Source: Sphingomonadales bacterium 39-57-19 (GTDB lineage Bacteria; Pseudomonadota; Alphaproteobacteria; Sphingomonadales; Sphingomonadaceae). From it: DNA of 64,000 nucleotides. Location of the stretch: NCBI GenBank assembly GCA_002282385.1, contig NCJG01000006.1, positions 101,054 through 165,053 of the forward strand. The letters are read 5' to 3'. The translations under genes were made by a program, and so were the position numbers. Below, piece after piece: positions 27,923-37,617 of the stretch. Each line of letters begins with the position of its first letter. Position 1 is the stretch's first letter. A model generated the notes under the pieces. It made no database searches and was not told where the DNA came from. It saw only the letters and a program-made list of their open reading frames with translations.

Positions 27923-28006
27923 TAGTCGAAAATTGCGATTCGCGGCGCTGCAGCGTTTTTGCGAAAATATCACGGGCTGGAGAGAGATCTTCGGCCCTTT
28001 TTCTTT
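27923..28006 (+). ncRNA. Candidate small RNA (about 84 nt)
   Basis: Bounded by the promoter at 27888-27916 and the terminator at 27974-28006. The predicted RNA folds as a 5' hairpin (TTCGC 27939-27943 with GCGAA 27961-27965) and the terminator hairpin, separated by a short A/T-rich segment. It contains no open frame with a ribosome site. It could be a trans-acting sRNA or a prematurely ended ompA leader. I do not recognise a known RNA family. Confidence 0.45.
27974..28006 (+). terminator. Intrinsic terminator of the candidate small RNA
   Basis: GGGCTG (27974-27979) pairs with CGGCCC (27992-27997, one G-U) and is followed at once by TTTTTCTTT. No protein gene on this strand ends nearby, which is why a short untranslated transcript is inferred. 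Confidence 0.6.
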
Positions 28007-28204
28007 AGGACAGGTCAGTTGGTCGAGGCAGCATTTACACTAACGGCGTTTGGCGTCGCGGCCCAATTATCGCAAACCCGTCTGGCCGGGCAGTGGTCGA
28101 TACCCAAGCGCGTGCGACACTCAGTGCGATGTTACAGTATTTCAGGCTGATAGGCATATTGACGCCTTGAGCGGCCGCATCGCAAATACGGCCAGTATTC
28201 GGAT

Positions 28205-28229
28205 AAAATGCGCCTAATGGCGACATTTT
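28205..28229. other. A/T-capped hairpin in the ompA upstream region
   Basis: AAAATGCGCC (28205-28214) pairs with GGCGACATTTT (28219-28229) apart from one bulged A, with a 4-base loop. Just downstream, 28239-28249 (ATGCGGACATA) matches in reverse orientation 11 bases of the palindromic repeat at 63.57 kb, so this may be an old repeat remnant. Confidence 0.4.
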
Positions 28230-28290
28230 AGCAACAGTATGCGGACATAGCGACTTGCTTCGATGGAACAGAACCGATAGAACTACATTC

Positions 28291-28296
28291 TATAAT
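28291..28296 (+). promoter_or_regulatory. Possible -10 box for ompA
   Basis: A perfect TATAAT lies 33 bp upstream of the ompA ATG. No convincing -35 sequence stands 16-18 bp before it, so the assignment is tentative. Confidence 0.35.
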
Positions 28297-28329
28297 TTCG
28301 TTCCTAAAGATAGAAAAAGGGGAAAATTG

Positions 28330-29463
28330 ATGCGTAAGTTAGCCATAGGTTTGGTGCTCGCTTCTACTGCTCTGGCATCACCGGCTTTGGCCCGCGACGA
28401 CCAGTGGTATGTTGGAGTCGATGGCGGTGTCATGATAGTAGAAGACTTGGCTTTGGATATCGGCACATTGGACAATGCTGCATCGGTTGACACAGACAAG
28501 GGTTATGATTTCGGCGGCGTAGTCGGCTATGATTTCGGCGGTTTCCGTCTTGAATCAGAAGTTTCGTACCGTCAGGCTGATGTAACTGGTTTCAACAGCG
28601 CGACTCCACAGATTACGAGCGGCACAACAACTGCACTCGCACGCGGCGGTTCGTATGACATCGCTGGCGATGCAAGCGCATTGAGCTTCATGGTCAATGG
28701 TCTTATGGATTTCGGCGATGACGATGGCCTTCAGGGCTTTGTCGGCGGCGGCGTTGGCGTTGCACGTGTTGATGTGAAGGCTACTCTCGCTGCTCCATCT
28801 TTCCTCGACGATTCAGATACCGGTTTTGCATGGCAGGCTCTTGCGGGCGTCCGTGCGCCACTGAGCGATAGCTGGGACGTCGGTCTGAAGTACCGTTTCT
28901 TCAACGCAGACAAGGTTGGTCTTGTTGACCGTCTTGGCCGTTCGGTTGACACGCGCTTCCGTTCGCACAGCATCATGGGCAGCCTGATTTATAACTTCGG
29001 CGGTGCACCTGCACCAGTTGAAGTTGCAGCACCCCCACCACCGCCACCATATGTGGCGCCACCAGCTCCACCGCCACCGCCACCGCCACCGCCACCGCCA
29101 CCAGCGCCAGTGTGCAACACCGGTCCTTATATCGTATTCTTCGATTGGGATCAGTCGAACTTGCGTCCTGACGCAGCATCGGTTCTGGACAACGCGGTTG
29201 CTCAGTATTCGAACTGTGGCACTGCGAAGGTTATGCTTGCTGGTCACGCCGATAAGTCGGGTAGTGCAAAGTACAATGTTGGTCTCTCCGAGCGTCGTAA
29301 CACCACCGTGCGTTCGTACCTTGAGTCCAAGGGCGTTGCCGGCGGTGCAATTGCAACCGAAGCATTCGGTGAAACTGCACCATTGGTTCAGACTGCAGAT
29401 GGTGAGCGTGAACCGCAAAACCGTCGCGTTGAAGTTACCTACGGTCCAAATTCGGGAATGTAA
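28330..29463 (+). CDS. ompA: OmpA-family outer membrane protein
   Basis: 377 aa from ATG 28330, which has AAGGGG upstream. Signal peptide MRKLAIGLVLASTALASPALA; an N-terminal eight-stranded beta-barrel domain (residues 22-220) rich in Gly and aromatic residues; a proline-rich linker (mostly PPPPP with single Ala breaks); and a C-terminal peptidoglycan-binding OmpA domain with FFDWDQSNLRP, GHADKSGSAKYNVGLSERR and EPQNRRVEVTY. Anchors the outer membrane to peptidoglycan. It uses T-ending codons more than its neighbours, consistent with high expression. A strong terminator follows. Confidence 0.95.
   Translation: MRKLAIGLVLASTALASPALARDDQWYVGVDGGVMIVEDLALDIGTLDNAASVDTDKGYDFGGVVGYDFGGFRLESEVSYRQADVTGFNSATPQITSGTTTALARGGSYDIAGDASALSFMVNGLMDFGDDDGLQGFVGGGVGVARVDVKATLAAPSFLDDSDTGFAWQALAGVRAPLSDSWDVGLKYRFFNADKVGLVDRLGRSVDTRFRSHSIMGSLIYNFGGAPAPVEVAAPPPPPPYVAPPAPPPPPPPPPPPPAPVCNTGPYIVFFDWDQSNLRPDAASVLDNAVAQYSNCGTAKVMLAGHADKSGSAKYNVGLSERRNTTVRSYLESKGVAGGAIATEAFGETAPLVQTADGEREPQNRRVEVTYGPNSGM
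29071..29100 (+). repeat. Five perfect CCGCCA hexamers in the ompA linker
   Basis: The bases 29071-29100 are five exact copies of CCGCCA, each coding Pro-Pro. Copy-number change by slippage would shorten or lengthen the periplasmic linker without a frameshift. Confidence 0.9.
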
Positions 29464-29490
29464 TTCCGAACGGACGAATATGTTAAAAGA

Positions 29491-29519
29491 AAGGCCGGTC
29501 GAAAGACTGGCCTTTTTTT
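29491..29519 (+). terminator. Intrinsic terminator of ompA
   Basis: AAGGCCGGTC (29491-29500), loop GAAA, and GACTGGCCTT (29505-29514) form a 10-bp stem with one G-U pair, followed by seven T. On the opposite strand the stem is followed by a TTTCTTTT stretch, so it may also stop transcripts of glnD. Confidence 0.92.
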
Positions 29520-29555
29520 ATGTCGTTAATGGATGCAGCCGAAAGGTCTGCGTTC

Positions 29556-32312
29556 TTAAGCAGCTTTGATTTTTACCCGGGCACGGACAGTGGCCGCCTC
29601 AAGCAGCCTTGTTTCAAGTGATTTCAACTTGGTCTTGCTTTCGATTTTTGCACCGAAAAGATCTGTCGCATAGAATGTATCTACTGCGCGTTCGCCATAG
29701 GTTGCGATATGCGCACTGTGCAATGTTACCTTTGACTCGAACAAAGCCAATGCCAAATTGTTCAGCAATGCCGGCCGGTCCAGCGCATTTACTTCTACAA
29801 CGGTGAAGCGGTTAGAAGCCTGATTATCGATCAGCACCGAAGGCGCAATTTTAAATGCGTCGGCACGCCGGAGAGCCTTGGGCTTGGCATCCAGTTGGGT
29901 CATCAACTTTGCACGGTTGGTCAATGCTTCTTCGATATTGCGCGCCAACCGGTCCAATTGGCCCTGCTCGCGAAATGGACGGCCTAACGGATCTTGGATC
30001 AGGAAATTATCGATCGCCATCCCGTCGCTGCTTGTGTGGATCCGCGCATCGATGATGTTTCCGCCTGCCAAGTGAATTGCACCCGCAATGCGATAGAACA
30101 AGCCGGGATGGTCGGCCGCGAATACCGTGACGAGCGTTGCGCCCCGGTCGGGGTAATAACATGCGTCAATGGCAAGCTCAGTGCCTTCATTTTTCAACAG
30201 ATGCCGTGCATTGCGCTCAATGATGTCGTCTGGCTCGGCTATCCAATAGGCGTCGGGTAACGTTTTTGCGAAATGCGCAAATTTTTCAGGAGACAACTGC
30301 AAGGCTGACCCGAGCTTCGATTTTTTCAACGCGATGCGTTCGTCACGGCCACGTTGCTTGTGACCAAGCCGCAGCACTTCTTCAGTGGCTTCGAAAAGAT
30401 CGGATAATAATTGGCGCTTCCAACTGTTCCAGACGCCTGGACCAACGGCGCGAATGTCCACCACCGTCAAGACGAGCAGCAATTTCAACCGTTCGGGCGA
30501 CTGAACGGCCTGCGCAAAATCCAATATTGTTTTGAAATCCGCAAGGTCACGTTTGAACGATGTTGCGGACATCAACAAATGGTGGCGTACCAACCACGCG
30601 ACTGTTTCGGTCTCTGCCGCTGATAAACCAAGTCGCGGACATAATGTTTCCGCGACCTGAGCCCCTAAGACGCTGTGGTCTCCGCCACGGCCCTTTGCAA
30701 TATCGTGCAGCAAGGTTGCGACATACAATACCCTTCTGCTGACGATATTCCGCATTATGGCAGCCGAAAGCGGGTGATCCTGCTTGAGTTTTCCACTTTC
30801 GATGTCCGCCAATAGCCCAATCGCACGGATCGAGTGTTCGTCGACGGTGTAATGATGGTACATGTCGAACTGCATTTGCGCGACTACGCGGCGGAAATCG
30901 GGAATGAACCGTCCAAAAATCGTGGATTCGTTCATCCAGCGCAATACGGTTTCCGGATCGCGACGTGACGTCAGAATATCTAGAAAGAGCGCGTTGGCCC
31001 GCGGGTCCTTTTGGACCGTCTTATCTACAAGCCGGGCGTCGCGCTGCGCGGTCCGCATGGCTGAAGGGTGAATTTCTAGCTCATGCAAATCCGCGAGGTG
31101 GAAAATTTCTAATAGCCGAACGGGATCTTCGACGAAAAACTGATCATGTGGTAATGCCAAACGACCACGGTCGAGTTGGAAGCCATTGAGCTTGCGTGGT
31201 TTGCGGTTGAAACTTGGAATGAACCGACGGCCTTTTTGAGCCATGGCCTCATCCAAATGTGCCAAGAATAAGCCCGTAACGTCGCCCACGGTTTTGGCAT
31301 TCAAGAAATAATAATGCATGAACCGCTCAACCGCCGAACGACCGGGGCGATCCGCGAACTGCATCTGTTCGGCCACTTCGCGCTGCAAATCAAATGTCAG
31401 CCGTTCCTCTGCGCGGCCAGTAATATTGTGCATATGGCAACGGACGGACCAGAGGAAGTTTTCGGCTTTCCTGAACCGGTTATATTCTTCGACTGACAGT
31501 AGCCCAACATGGACGAGATCAGACGCCGTTGAGACCTTGTGGATATATTTTCCAATCCAATACAAGGTATGCAAATCGCGCAGGCCGCCTTTGCCGTCTT
31601 TGATATTGGGTTCCACAACGTAACGACTGTCGCCCATGCGCTTGTGCCGTTCATCGCGTTCGGCCATTTTTAAGCGGACAAAATCGGGTGCCGTATTTGC
31701 GACCACTTCGCTCCAGAAGCGTAACGCCGCCTCTTCGTACACGGCACGATCGCCCCAAACGAACCTGCTTTCCAAAAGCGCGGTACGGATCGTCAGATCT
31801 TCTTGCGCCATTTTCACGGTCTCGTCCAAAGACCGGCTGGATTGGCCAACTTTCAGGCCGAGATCCCAAAGAAGGTACAAAATCGCTTCGACGACTTGTT
31901 CGGTCCATGAGCTCCTTTTGTAAGGGGTAACAAACCCGATATCGACGTCGCTATGTGGTGCCATCTCGCCGCGGCCATATCCGCCCACAGCAAGGATAGC
32001 GATCCGTTCCGATGCGGAGCGGTTCGCCGCAGGATATGCGTGAACGGTCACATAGTCATAAATGAGCCGGACAATCTGATCGACCAGAAAGGCTTGCTCT
32101 GCGGACGCACGGTAACCCTGTGACGGGTTTTCACCCAGTCGTCGTTTGATTTCGGCGCGCCCGTCCGCCAACGCACCTTGCAAAAGCTCGAGGATTTGCG
32201 GACGGCAGCGCTGAGGACCATCTTCTGCAACAATAGACTCAACTTTATCGGCAAGCGCAGTCCTGTCGATAATGTCGCGTTGCTTTATAATCCGGTCGGG
32301 CGATGAAGTCAT
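29556..32312 (-). CDS. glnD: Bifunctional PII uridylyltransferase/uridylyl-removing enzyme
   Basis: Nitrogen sensor that uridylylates PII when glutamine is low and removes UMP when it is high. 918 aa: nucleotidyltransferase domain with GGYGRGEMAPHSDVDIGF (metal-binding Asp122 and Asp124), a GlnD helical domain, an HD hydrolase domain (LLHDIAKGRGGDHSVLG), and two C-terminal ACT domains (ending in TVRARVKIKAA). All parts are intact. It stands alone, 37 bp downstream of the acyl-CoA synthetase on a different transcript direction arrangement (both minus strand). Confidence 0.97.
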   Translation of the reverse strand: MTSSPDRIIKQRDIIDRTALADKVESIVAEDGPQRCRPQILELLQGALADGRAEIKRRLGENPSQGYRASAEQAFLVDQIVRLIYDYVTVHAYPAANRSASERIAILAVGGYGRGEMAPHSDVDIGFVTPYKRSSWTEQVVEAILYLLWDLGLKVGQSSRSLDETVKMAQEDLTIRTALLESRFVWGDRAVYEEAALRFWSEVVANTAPDFVRLKMAERDERHKRMGDSRYVVEPNIKDGKGGLRDLHTLYWIGKYIHKVSTASDLVHVGLLSVEEYNRFRKAENFLWSVRCHMHNITGRAEERLTFDLQREVAEQMQFADRPGRSAVERFMHYYFLNAKTVGDVTGLFLAHLDEAMAQKGRRFIPSFNRKPRKLNGFQLDRGRLALPHDQFFVEDPVRLLEIFHLADLHELEIHPSAMRTAQRDARLVDKTVQKDPRANALFLDILTSRRDPETVLRWMNESTIFGRFIPDFRRVVAQMQFDMYHHYTVDEHSIRAIGLLADIESGKLKQDHPLSAAIMRNIVSRRVLYVATLLHDIAKGRGGDHSVLGAQVAETLCPRLGLSAAETETVAWLVRHHLLMSATSFKRDLADFKTILDFAQAVQSPERLKLLLVLTVVDIRAVGPGVWNSWKRQLLSDLFEATEEVLRLGHKQRGRDERIALKKSKLGSALQLSPEKFAHFAKTLPDAYWIAEPDDIIERNARHLLKNEGTELAIDACYYPDRGATLVTVFAADHPGLFYRIAGAIHLAGGNIIDARIHTSSDGMAIDNFLIQDPLGRPFREQGQLDRLARNIEEALTNRAKLMTQLDAKPKALRRADAFKIAPSVLIDNQASNRFTVVEVNALDRPALLNNLALALFESKVTLHSAHIATYGERAVDTFYATDLFGAKIESKTKLKSLETRLLEAATVRARVKIKAA

Positions 32313-32349
32313 ACAGACACTCTAGGCGCGTTCGCGCCCTATGTCAGCA

Positions 32350-34047
32350 TCAAGCAGAGACCTTTGCATTATATTCCCGGCGCAAAGCAACGCGGTCGAT
32401 TTTCTGCGTACCCAGACGCGGCAATGGCTCTGCCACTTGCCAGAAATGGGCCGGGATTTTGAATGGCGCTAGACGTGGTGCAAGGAACGCTTTGAGCTCA
32501 TCCTCGGTCAGCTCTACCCCATCCTTCGTCTGATAGACGATGCCTGGAACTTCCCCATATCTGTCATCCGCAATGCCAAACACGGACAGCTCGACAATTG
32601 AGTCATGTTCATAAGCAGCGGCTTCCACCTCGGGGCAGCTGATATTCTCGCCGCCGCGAATGATGATGTCTTTTTTGCGGTCTACGATGAACAAATAACC
32701 GTCTTCGTCGAGATAGCCGATGTCACCGGTCCGGAAGAACCCGTCAGCGGTAAACGCGTCGCGCGTCGATTGTTCGTTGTTCCAGTAACCGTTGAAATTC
32801 GCAATGGTGCGAATACCGACTTCGCCGCGTTCACCTTGCGGAAGAACATTTCCATCATCATCAAGCATTTGCACTTCGACCAAGGGCTTCGTGGCTGGTC
32901 CAGTGCTGGTGGGCTTTTCCAGATAGTTATCGGTGAAGTTGCCGCAGCCCACGCCGTTCGTTTCGGTAAGGCCATAACCCAGCAGCGGATAGCCCCAGCT
33001 CATTTCCTTACGGATTTTTTTGACATGTTCCACGGGGCGTGGCGCGCCGCCAGCCGCGAAGGCCGTGCAGCTGGTAAGGTCATATTTGTGACGGTTAGGG
33101 TGCGTCGCGAGTTCAATGCTCATCAACGGAACGCCGACGAAATAGCTGATGCGTTCCTTTTCGATGATGCGCATGGCTTCTTCCGCATCCCATTTGGGCA
33201 TCAATACCAACTTGCGCCCAATCGCGAAGCTTTGCAGAACCAGTGGAATGGAGGCGGTAACGTGAAACAATGGCACGTTAACCAGCGCCGATGGCTGCGC
33301 TGGCATGGCCTGACCAGTGGACGAAAGAAGCTCGAAAAAGACGAGTGTCTGGCCCACATAACTCATCGCGCCCTGAACAACGGCCCGATGGTCGGATACC
33401 GCGCCCTTGGACTGCCCCGTCGAACCGGATGTGTACAGAATCGTCGCATTGTCTGTGGGGGCAAGTGCGGGCAGCGGTGTTTCTGCGCCGCCCCCTTTTG
33501 ACGTCAAGACAGACAGGCCTTCCATCGGCGCGCCATCATGACCGAATATCAATAGCTCACAACCACCGATATCATGCCCTGCCAAGCGCGCAGCCCGCTG
33601 TTCATCGGCGAGGACATAGCGACAGCCGACCATGCGGATGCCTTCGGCCAATTCGCCACCTTGCCACCAGCCGTTAAGCAAAGTTGCAACGCCGCCGGCC
33701 ATAACGATGGCCATGTAGGCAATAATCCAGTTGGCCGAATTGCGCGCGGCGATCCCGACCCTGTCGCCTTTTTTAAGCTTGTGCCCCTCAACCAAGCCGC
33801 CAGCCAGTGCGCGCGCCGCGGCATAGGTCTCGCCAAAGCTTAGTCGGATGTCGCCATCTACCAAGAATTCCTTGTCCGCATGCGTGGCGCAAAAGAATGC
33901 AAGATAGTCGGCCATGTTGCCGGGTGCTTTCGCCAGCATGGGCAATTGCACACCAAATTTTTCAACATAGGTCACCGTTAAAGGGCCATCGTCGGTCATG
34001 AGACGATTTATGGTGGCGTCGATCGCGAGGTCCAATTGGGACGGCAT
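32350..34047 (-). CDS. Acyl-CoA synthetase (AMP-dependent synthetase/ligase)
   Basis: Adenylate-forming enzyme of 565 aa that activates a carboxylic acid to its acyl-CoA. Motif A3 is LYTSGSTGQSKGAV, motif A5 YGLTETNG, and the hinge and A8 region YLFIVDRKKDIIIRGGENIS. Catalytic C-terminal Lys lies in RLGTQKIDRVAL. Good ribosome site TAGGAGAG before ATG 34047. The chain length of the substrate cannot be read; fatty or aromatic acids are both possible. Confidence 0.9.
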   Translation of the reverse strand: MPSQLDLAIDATINRLMTDDGPLTVTYVEKFGVQLPMLAKAPGNMADYLAFFCATHADKEFLVDGDIRLSFGETYAAARALAGGLVEGHKLKKGDRVGIAARNSANWIIAYMAIVMAGGVATLLNGWWQGGELAEGIRMVGCRYVLADEQRAARLAGHDIGGCELLIFGHDGAPMEGLSVLTSKGGGAETPLPALAPTDNATILYTSGSTGQSKGAVSDHRAVVQGAMSYVGQTLVFFELLSSTGQAMPAQPSALVNVPLFHVTASIPLVLQSFAIGRKLVLMPKWDAEEAMRIIEKERISYFVGVPLMSIELATHPNRHKYDLTSCTAFAAGGAPRPVEHVKKIRKEMSWGYPLLGYGLTETNGVGCGNFTDNYLEKPTSTGPATKPLVEVQMLDDDGNVLPQGERGEVGIRTIANFNGYWNNEQSTRDAFTADGFFRTGDIGYLDEDGYLFIVDRKKDIIIRGGENISCPEVEAAAYEHDSIVELSVFGIADDRYGEVPGIVYQTKDGVELTEDELKAFLAPRLAPFKIPAHFWQVAEPLPRLGTQKIDRVALRREYNAKVSA

Positions 34048-34122
34048 TTGATTCTCTCCTAAACTCTTTGTGCACCTTCTATTTCGCTCTATAGGAAAGT
34101 CAAAATATCCTGAGGAAAAACT

Positions 34123-34968
34123 GTGTCATTCGAGATTATTGCTACAGCAGCGAACTATATTCAGTTCACAGACCTTGGTGTTGGCCCCGTTGCGCTTGAT
34201 CTGGGCTTCTTTCAGCTGCGATGGTATTCCTTGGCATATCTTGTAGGTATTTTGCTTGGCTACGGCTTTTTGCTCAAACTGCTGGCGCGGCCGGGCGCGC
34301 CGATGTCGCGGGACCATGCAGACGATATCATTTTATATGCGACGCTGGGCATCATATTGGGCGGACGAACGGGCTATATCTTATTCTATCAGCCATCGAT
34401 TTTGCAGAACCCGTTAGATGTCTTCAAACTGTGGGAAGGCGGCATGTCGTTCCATGGCGGCGCGCTTGGAATCATTTTTGCTCTCTGGCTTTTGGCGCGC
34501 AAGTATAAGCTCTCGTTCCTACGCGTTTGTGATTATCTCGCATGTTGCGTTCCGTTTGGCCTCTTCTTCGGCCGGTTGGCAAATTTCGTGAATGATGAGC
34601 TTTGGGGTCGCGTGACTGACGTGCCTTGGGCCATCGTGTTTCCAAATGGCGGCGATTTGCCGCGGCACCCAAGCCAGTTGTATGAAGCTGGGCTTGAAGG
34701 GCTATTGATGGCCGCGATCATGTGGCCGTTATTCTGGAAAACAGACGCTCGCTACAAACCCGGCTTTCTGTGTGGCATGGCGGCTGTGATCTATGGTCTT
34801 TCGCGCTTTACGATCGAATTCTTCCGGGAACCGGACCAGCAGTTACAGTGGTTGGTCGAAGCAAGCGGCCTGAGCATGGGGCAGTGGTTGACCACCCCGA
34901 TGATCCTAATCGGCTTGCTCCTTCTATTTACGGCAGGTTCGCGCAGGCAGCGTAATAGTGTCGCCTGA
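34123..34968 (+). CDS. lgt: Prolipoprotein diacylglyceryl transferase
   Basis: First enzyme of lipoprotein maturation, moving diacylglycerol from phosphatidylglycerol to the lipobox Cys. 281 aa with seven membrane segments. Signature [14 protein letters not shown] (Lgt motif GRxGNFxN variant), and the conserved HGG in [12 protein letters not shown] start with GAGGAA upstream. The next gene, midA, overlaps its 3' end by 11 bp. The partner enzyme Lnt is at 22-23.7 kb. Confidence 0.95.
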   Translation: MSFEIIATAANYIQFTDLGVGPVALDLGFFQLRWYSLAYLVGILLGYGFLLKLLARPGAPMSRDHADDIILYATLGIILGGRTGYILFYQPSILQNPLDVFKLWEGGMSFHGGALGIIFALWLLARKYKLSFLRVCDYLACCVPFGLFFGRLANFVNDELWGRVTDVPWAIVFPNGGDLPRHPSQLYEAGLEGLLMAAIMWPLFWKTDARYKPGFLCGMAAVIYGLSRFTIEFFREPDQQLQWLVEASGLSMGQWLTTPMILIGLLLLFTAGSRRQRNSVA

Positions 34969-36019
34969 CAGGCAGACGACAAGCCAACGCCTCACACACC
35001 GCATTGAAGCGTCTGGACCCATTAGCGTTGCTGAATATATGCGCGTGGCAAACACCGCATATTATGGTCGCGCGGATCCTTTGGGCGCCGATGGCGACTT
35101 CATAACGGCACCTGAGATCAGCCAGATGTTCGGCGAAATGGTCGGGATTTGGCTGAGCGATATCTGGTTGCGTCGTGGCCGTCCTTCGCCATGTTATTAT
35201 GTCGAACTTGGGCCGGGCAGGGGTACGCTGGCTGCCGATGCGCTCCGCACAATGAAGCGTTTCGGATTTGAACCAGAGGTTCATTTTATCGAGAATAGCG
35301 GAGTTTTGCGGGAAAAGCAGCTGGCTGCTGTGCCCCTTGCTATGTTCCATGATGATGTGGAAACGGTGCAAACCGACGCGCCATTGTTTATCGTGGCGAA
35401 CGAATTCTTTGATGCGCTGCCCATCGCGCAGATGATTGCCACGAACGCCGGCTGGCACGAGAGAGTGGTCGTCCCCGATCATAGTGGACGGTTTGCGGCA
35501 ATGCCGGGGCCGCGTTCCACGGACGCCCTAGTTCCTAAACAGTTCCGCATGGCGTCGGTTGGAAGTATTTACGAAACGTGCCCGGATGCCGCTTTAGTGA
35601 TGGACAAGCTTTCCACGCGACTGTCCGGACAAGGCGGGGTTATGTTGACCGTTGATTATGGTTATCTTGAGCCAGCACTGGGCAGCACGTTGCAGGCGGT
35701 GCAAAATCACACATATGCGGACCCATTTTCGGATCCGGGCCATTGTGATTTGACTGCACATGTCAATTTCCATGCGCTTTCGCTCTGCGCACAAAGATCT
35801 GGCCTCGATGTTGCGGGGCCATGTGATCAGGGTGCTTGGTTGTCGGGATTGGGCATTGATCAGCGCGCCATGATCTTGGCGCAGGCAAATCCTGATCGGG
35901 CCACGGAGATTTCCGACGCGCGCAGCAGGCTTGTTGCCCGTGAATCCATGGGCGCGTTATTCAAAGTGATGGCGACATACGCAAAGGGCTGGCCAGAACC
36001 AGAGGGATTCGCGCGTTAG
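34958..36019 (+). CDS. MidA/NDUFAF7-type SAM-dependent methyltransferase
   Basis: DUF185 methyltransferase, 353 aa. SAM-binding motif [15 protein letters not shown]; family blocks [15 protein letters not shown] and ANEFFDALP. The mitochondrial relative NDUFAF7 dimethylates an arginine of a complex I subunit; the bacterial substrate is likely similar but unproven. It starts at GTG 34958 inside lgt (11-bp overlap), keeping the ISVAEYM helix that family members have. Confidence 0.9.
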   Translation: MSPDRQTTSQRLTHRIEASGPISVAEYMRVANTAYYGRADPLGADGDFITAPEISQMFGEMVGIWLSDIWLRRGRPSPCYYVELGPGRGTLAADALRTMKRFGFEPEVHFIENSGVLREKQLAAVPLAMFHDDVETVQTDAPLFIVANEFFDALPIAQMIATNAGWHERVVVPDHSGRFAAMPGPRSTDALVPKQFRMASVGSIYETCPDAALVMDKLSTRLSGQGGVMLTVDYGYLEPALGSTLQAVQNHTYADPFSDPGHCDLTAHVNFHALSLCAQRSGLDVAGPCDQGAWLSGLGIDQRAMILAQANPDRATEISDARSRLVARESMGALFKVMATYAKGWPEPEGFAR

Positions 36020-36034
36020 TTCAAACTGACGCGG

Positions 36035-36631
36035 TCAGTTCGCCCATTCGGCAATCTGCAACGCCACCTCATTTGCAGCTGCATTCAACGCGGCGCCAAC
36101 AGGCGCAGCTTCAACAGCCGCAACGGGTCGGCGGGCTTCAAATCTGCGTTTTTCGGTTGGGTTACCGCGCGTGATTTTCACTGCATCAAAGACCACCACC
36201 GCTTCATTGGTCGCCACGTCCACACCAAATTCCAATAGGCTGCCGGAGATAAAGCGCGTTGCTTTGCCACCGGCATCGACTTCGTTGAGCACCAGATGAC
36301 CGGTTTTGGCCGACACCGTTTCGGACAATAGTTGCTGCATCAACCGGGCCGGCTTGTCGGCCCAAAACGCATCCTTCACATAGGCAATGCTGCTGGCGTT
36401 GATCTGGACAGGAACGCGGTTCGTGTCGAGTTTGCGCGGCACCTCCGGCGTTTGTATGACCAAGGCGTCAGCCGCCGATGCCGTTTGGGCTGCGCCTGCA
36501 GTCACGCTGTTATCGGCGGTCAGCACGAGCATGGAGGGCGGCGCTTTGGTCTCGAAGCTTACACATGCGCCGAGGCTCAGAATGACGGGTAAGGCCAATA
36601 GGCGTGCGCTGGATAATTTGCTGAACATCAT
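36035..36631 (-). CDS. ABC-type transport auxiliary lipoprotein of the Mla-like system
   Basis: 198-aa outer-membrane-directed lipoprotein: signal sequence with lipobox LGAC (Cys at about residue 23) and a beta-rich domain as in PqiC/ABC-auxiliary lipoproteins. The start overlaps the mlaD stop (ATGA). As the last gene after mlaE, mlaF and mlaD it is likely the outer-membrane partner of the MCE complex, replacing MlaA or MlaC in this system. Confidence 0.82.
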   Translation of the reverse strand: MMFSKLSSARLLALPVILSLGACVSFETKAPPSMLVLTADNSVTAGAAQTASAADALVIQTPEVPRKLDTNRVPVQINASSIAYVKDAFWADKPARLMQQLLSETVSAKTGHLVLNEVDAGGKATRFISGSLLEFGVDVATNEAVVVFDAVKITRGNPTEKRRFEARRPVAAVEAAPVGAALNAAANEVALQIAEWAN

Positions 36632-37608
36632 TTTTGTTTCCTGCTGCCAGGTTGGTAATCGGGCAATGCCGGCGCGTTGACGACGCTGCCAATACCACCC
36701 TGATCAACCTTGTCGGTGACCGATTTCAAAGAAACAGACAATTCGCGTAGGTCGCGCGCCAATTGCGTAACCTCTGGCAATGTCTGCGTATTTAGCGTTT
36801 CAATGGCCGGGTTGGCATTGTTCAACGTCGTTTCCAGTGCAGCCAAACTGCCATTGGCGGAGCGAAGCGTTTTACGCAGTTCAGCCAACATAGGGCGGCC
36901 ATCGCTATCAAGAAGCTTGTTGGTGGTGCCCGCCATTTTGGTGATTTCATCTGCGGCAAGACCTGCCTTTTGCAACGCGATGCGCGATTCTTGAATCGCG
37001 GCGCGCAAATCCGGACCTTGTGTAGCCAGCGTGCCCGACAGATTTTCGACATTGTCCAATATCTGTTCAATGGATTGCTGGTTCTTGTCAGACAGAATGT
37101 TCGTCAAACGCTCGGTCAACGCCGAAAGCCGCTCCAACAATAACGGCGCATTGTTCAACAATTCCCCCAAGGCCCCTGGCTTTGTGGGGATAACGGGAAC
37201 GCCGGTGGGACATGCCGATTTCGGGTTGGCTTCTGGACAAACCAAGGCAGGTGCACCCTTGACCGCGCCGTCGAGCTGAATTTCAGAAACGCCGGTAAAG
37301 CCGACGCCGTTGATCGTCGCAGTGGTGCCCTGAAGCACGGGTACGCTATCCTTGATGGCGATGCGAACGCGGACAAATTCTGGATCGGGTTCCCACAATT
37401 CAATGCTTTGGATTTCGCCGACCGGTACACCGGAGAAGGAAACGCCTGAGCCCTTCGCAAGACCGTTCACCGACTGCTGAAAGAATATGTCATATTCTTT
37501 CTTGTCGCCTTCGGCAGCGCGCGACAGCCAAACGGTAAATGCCGCGAGCAAGGCCACAAGAAGAAGCGTGATAGCGCCCACCATCACATAGTTGGATTTG
37601 GTCTCCAT
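36628..37608 (-). CDS. mlaD: MlaD-type MCE protein (lipid-binding, inner-membrane anchored)
   Basis: 326 aa. One N-terminal membrane helix (YVMVGAITLLLVALLAAFTVWL), an MCE domain (residues 38-115, GLAKGSGVSFSGVPVGEI and GVGFTGVSEIQLDG), then a long helical, coiled-coil-like C-terminal region with Leu and Asn repeats. MCE hexamers move phospholipids between membranes. Gap to mlaF 9 bp; 4-bp overlap with the lipoprotein gene. Confidence 0.92.
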   Translation of the reverse strand: METKSNYVMVGAITLLLVALLAAFTVWLSRAAEGDKKEYDIFFQQSVNGLAKGSGVSFSGVPVGEIQSIELWEPDPEFVRVRIAIKDSVPVLQGTTATINGVGFTGVSEIQLDGAVKGAPALVCPEANPKSACPTGVPVIPTKPGALGELLNNAPLLLERLSALTERLTNILSDKNQQSIEQILDNVENLSGTLATQGPDLRAAIQESRIALQKAGLAADEITKMAGTTNKLLDSDGRPMLAELRKTLRSANGSLAALETTLNNANPAIETLNTQTLPEVTQLARDLRELSVSLKSVTDKVDQGGIGSVVNAPALPDYQPGSRKQK

Positions 37609-37617
37609 CTTACTGTC

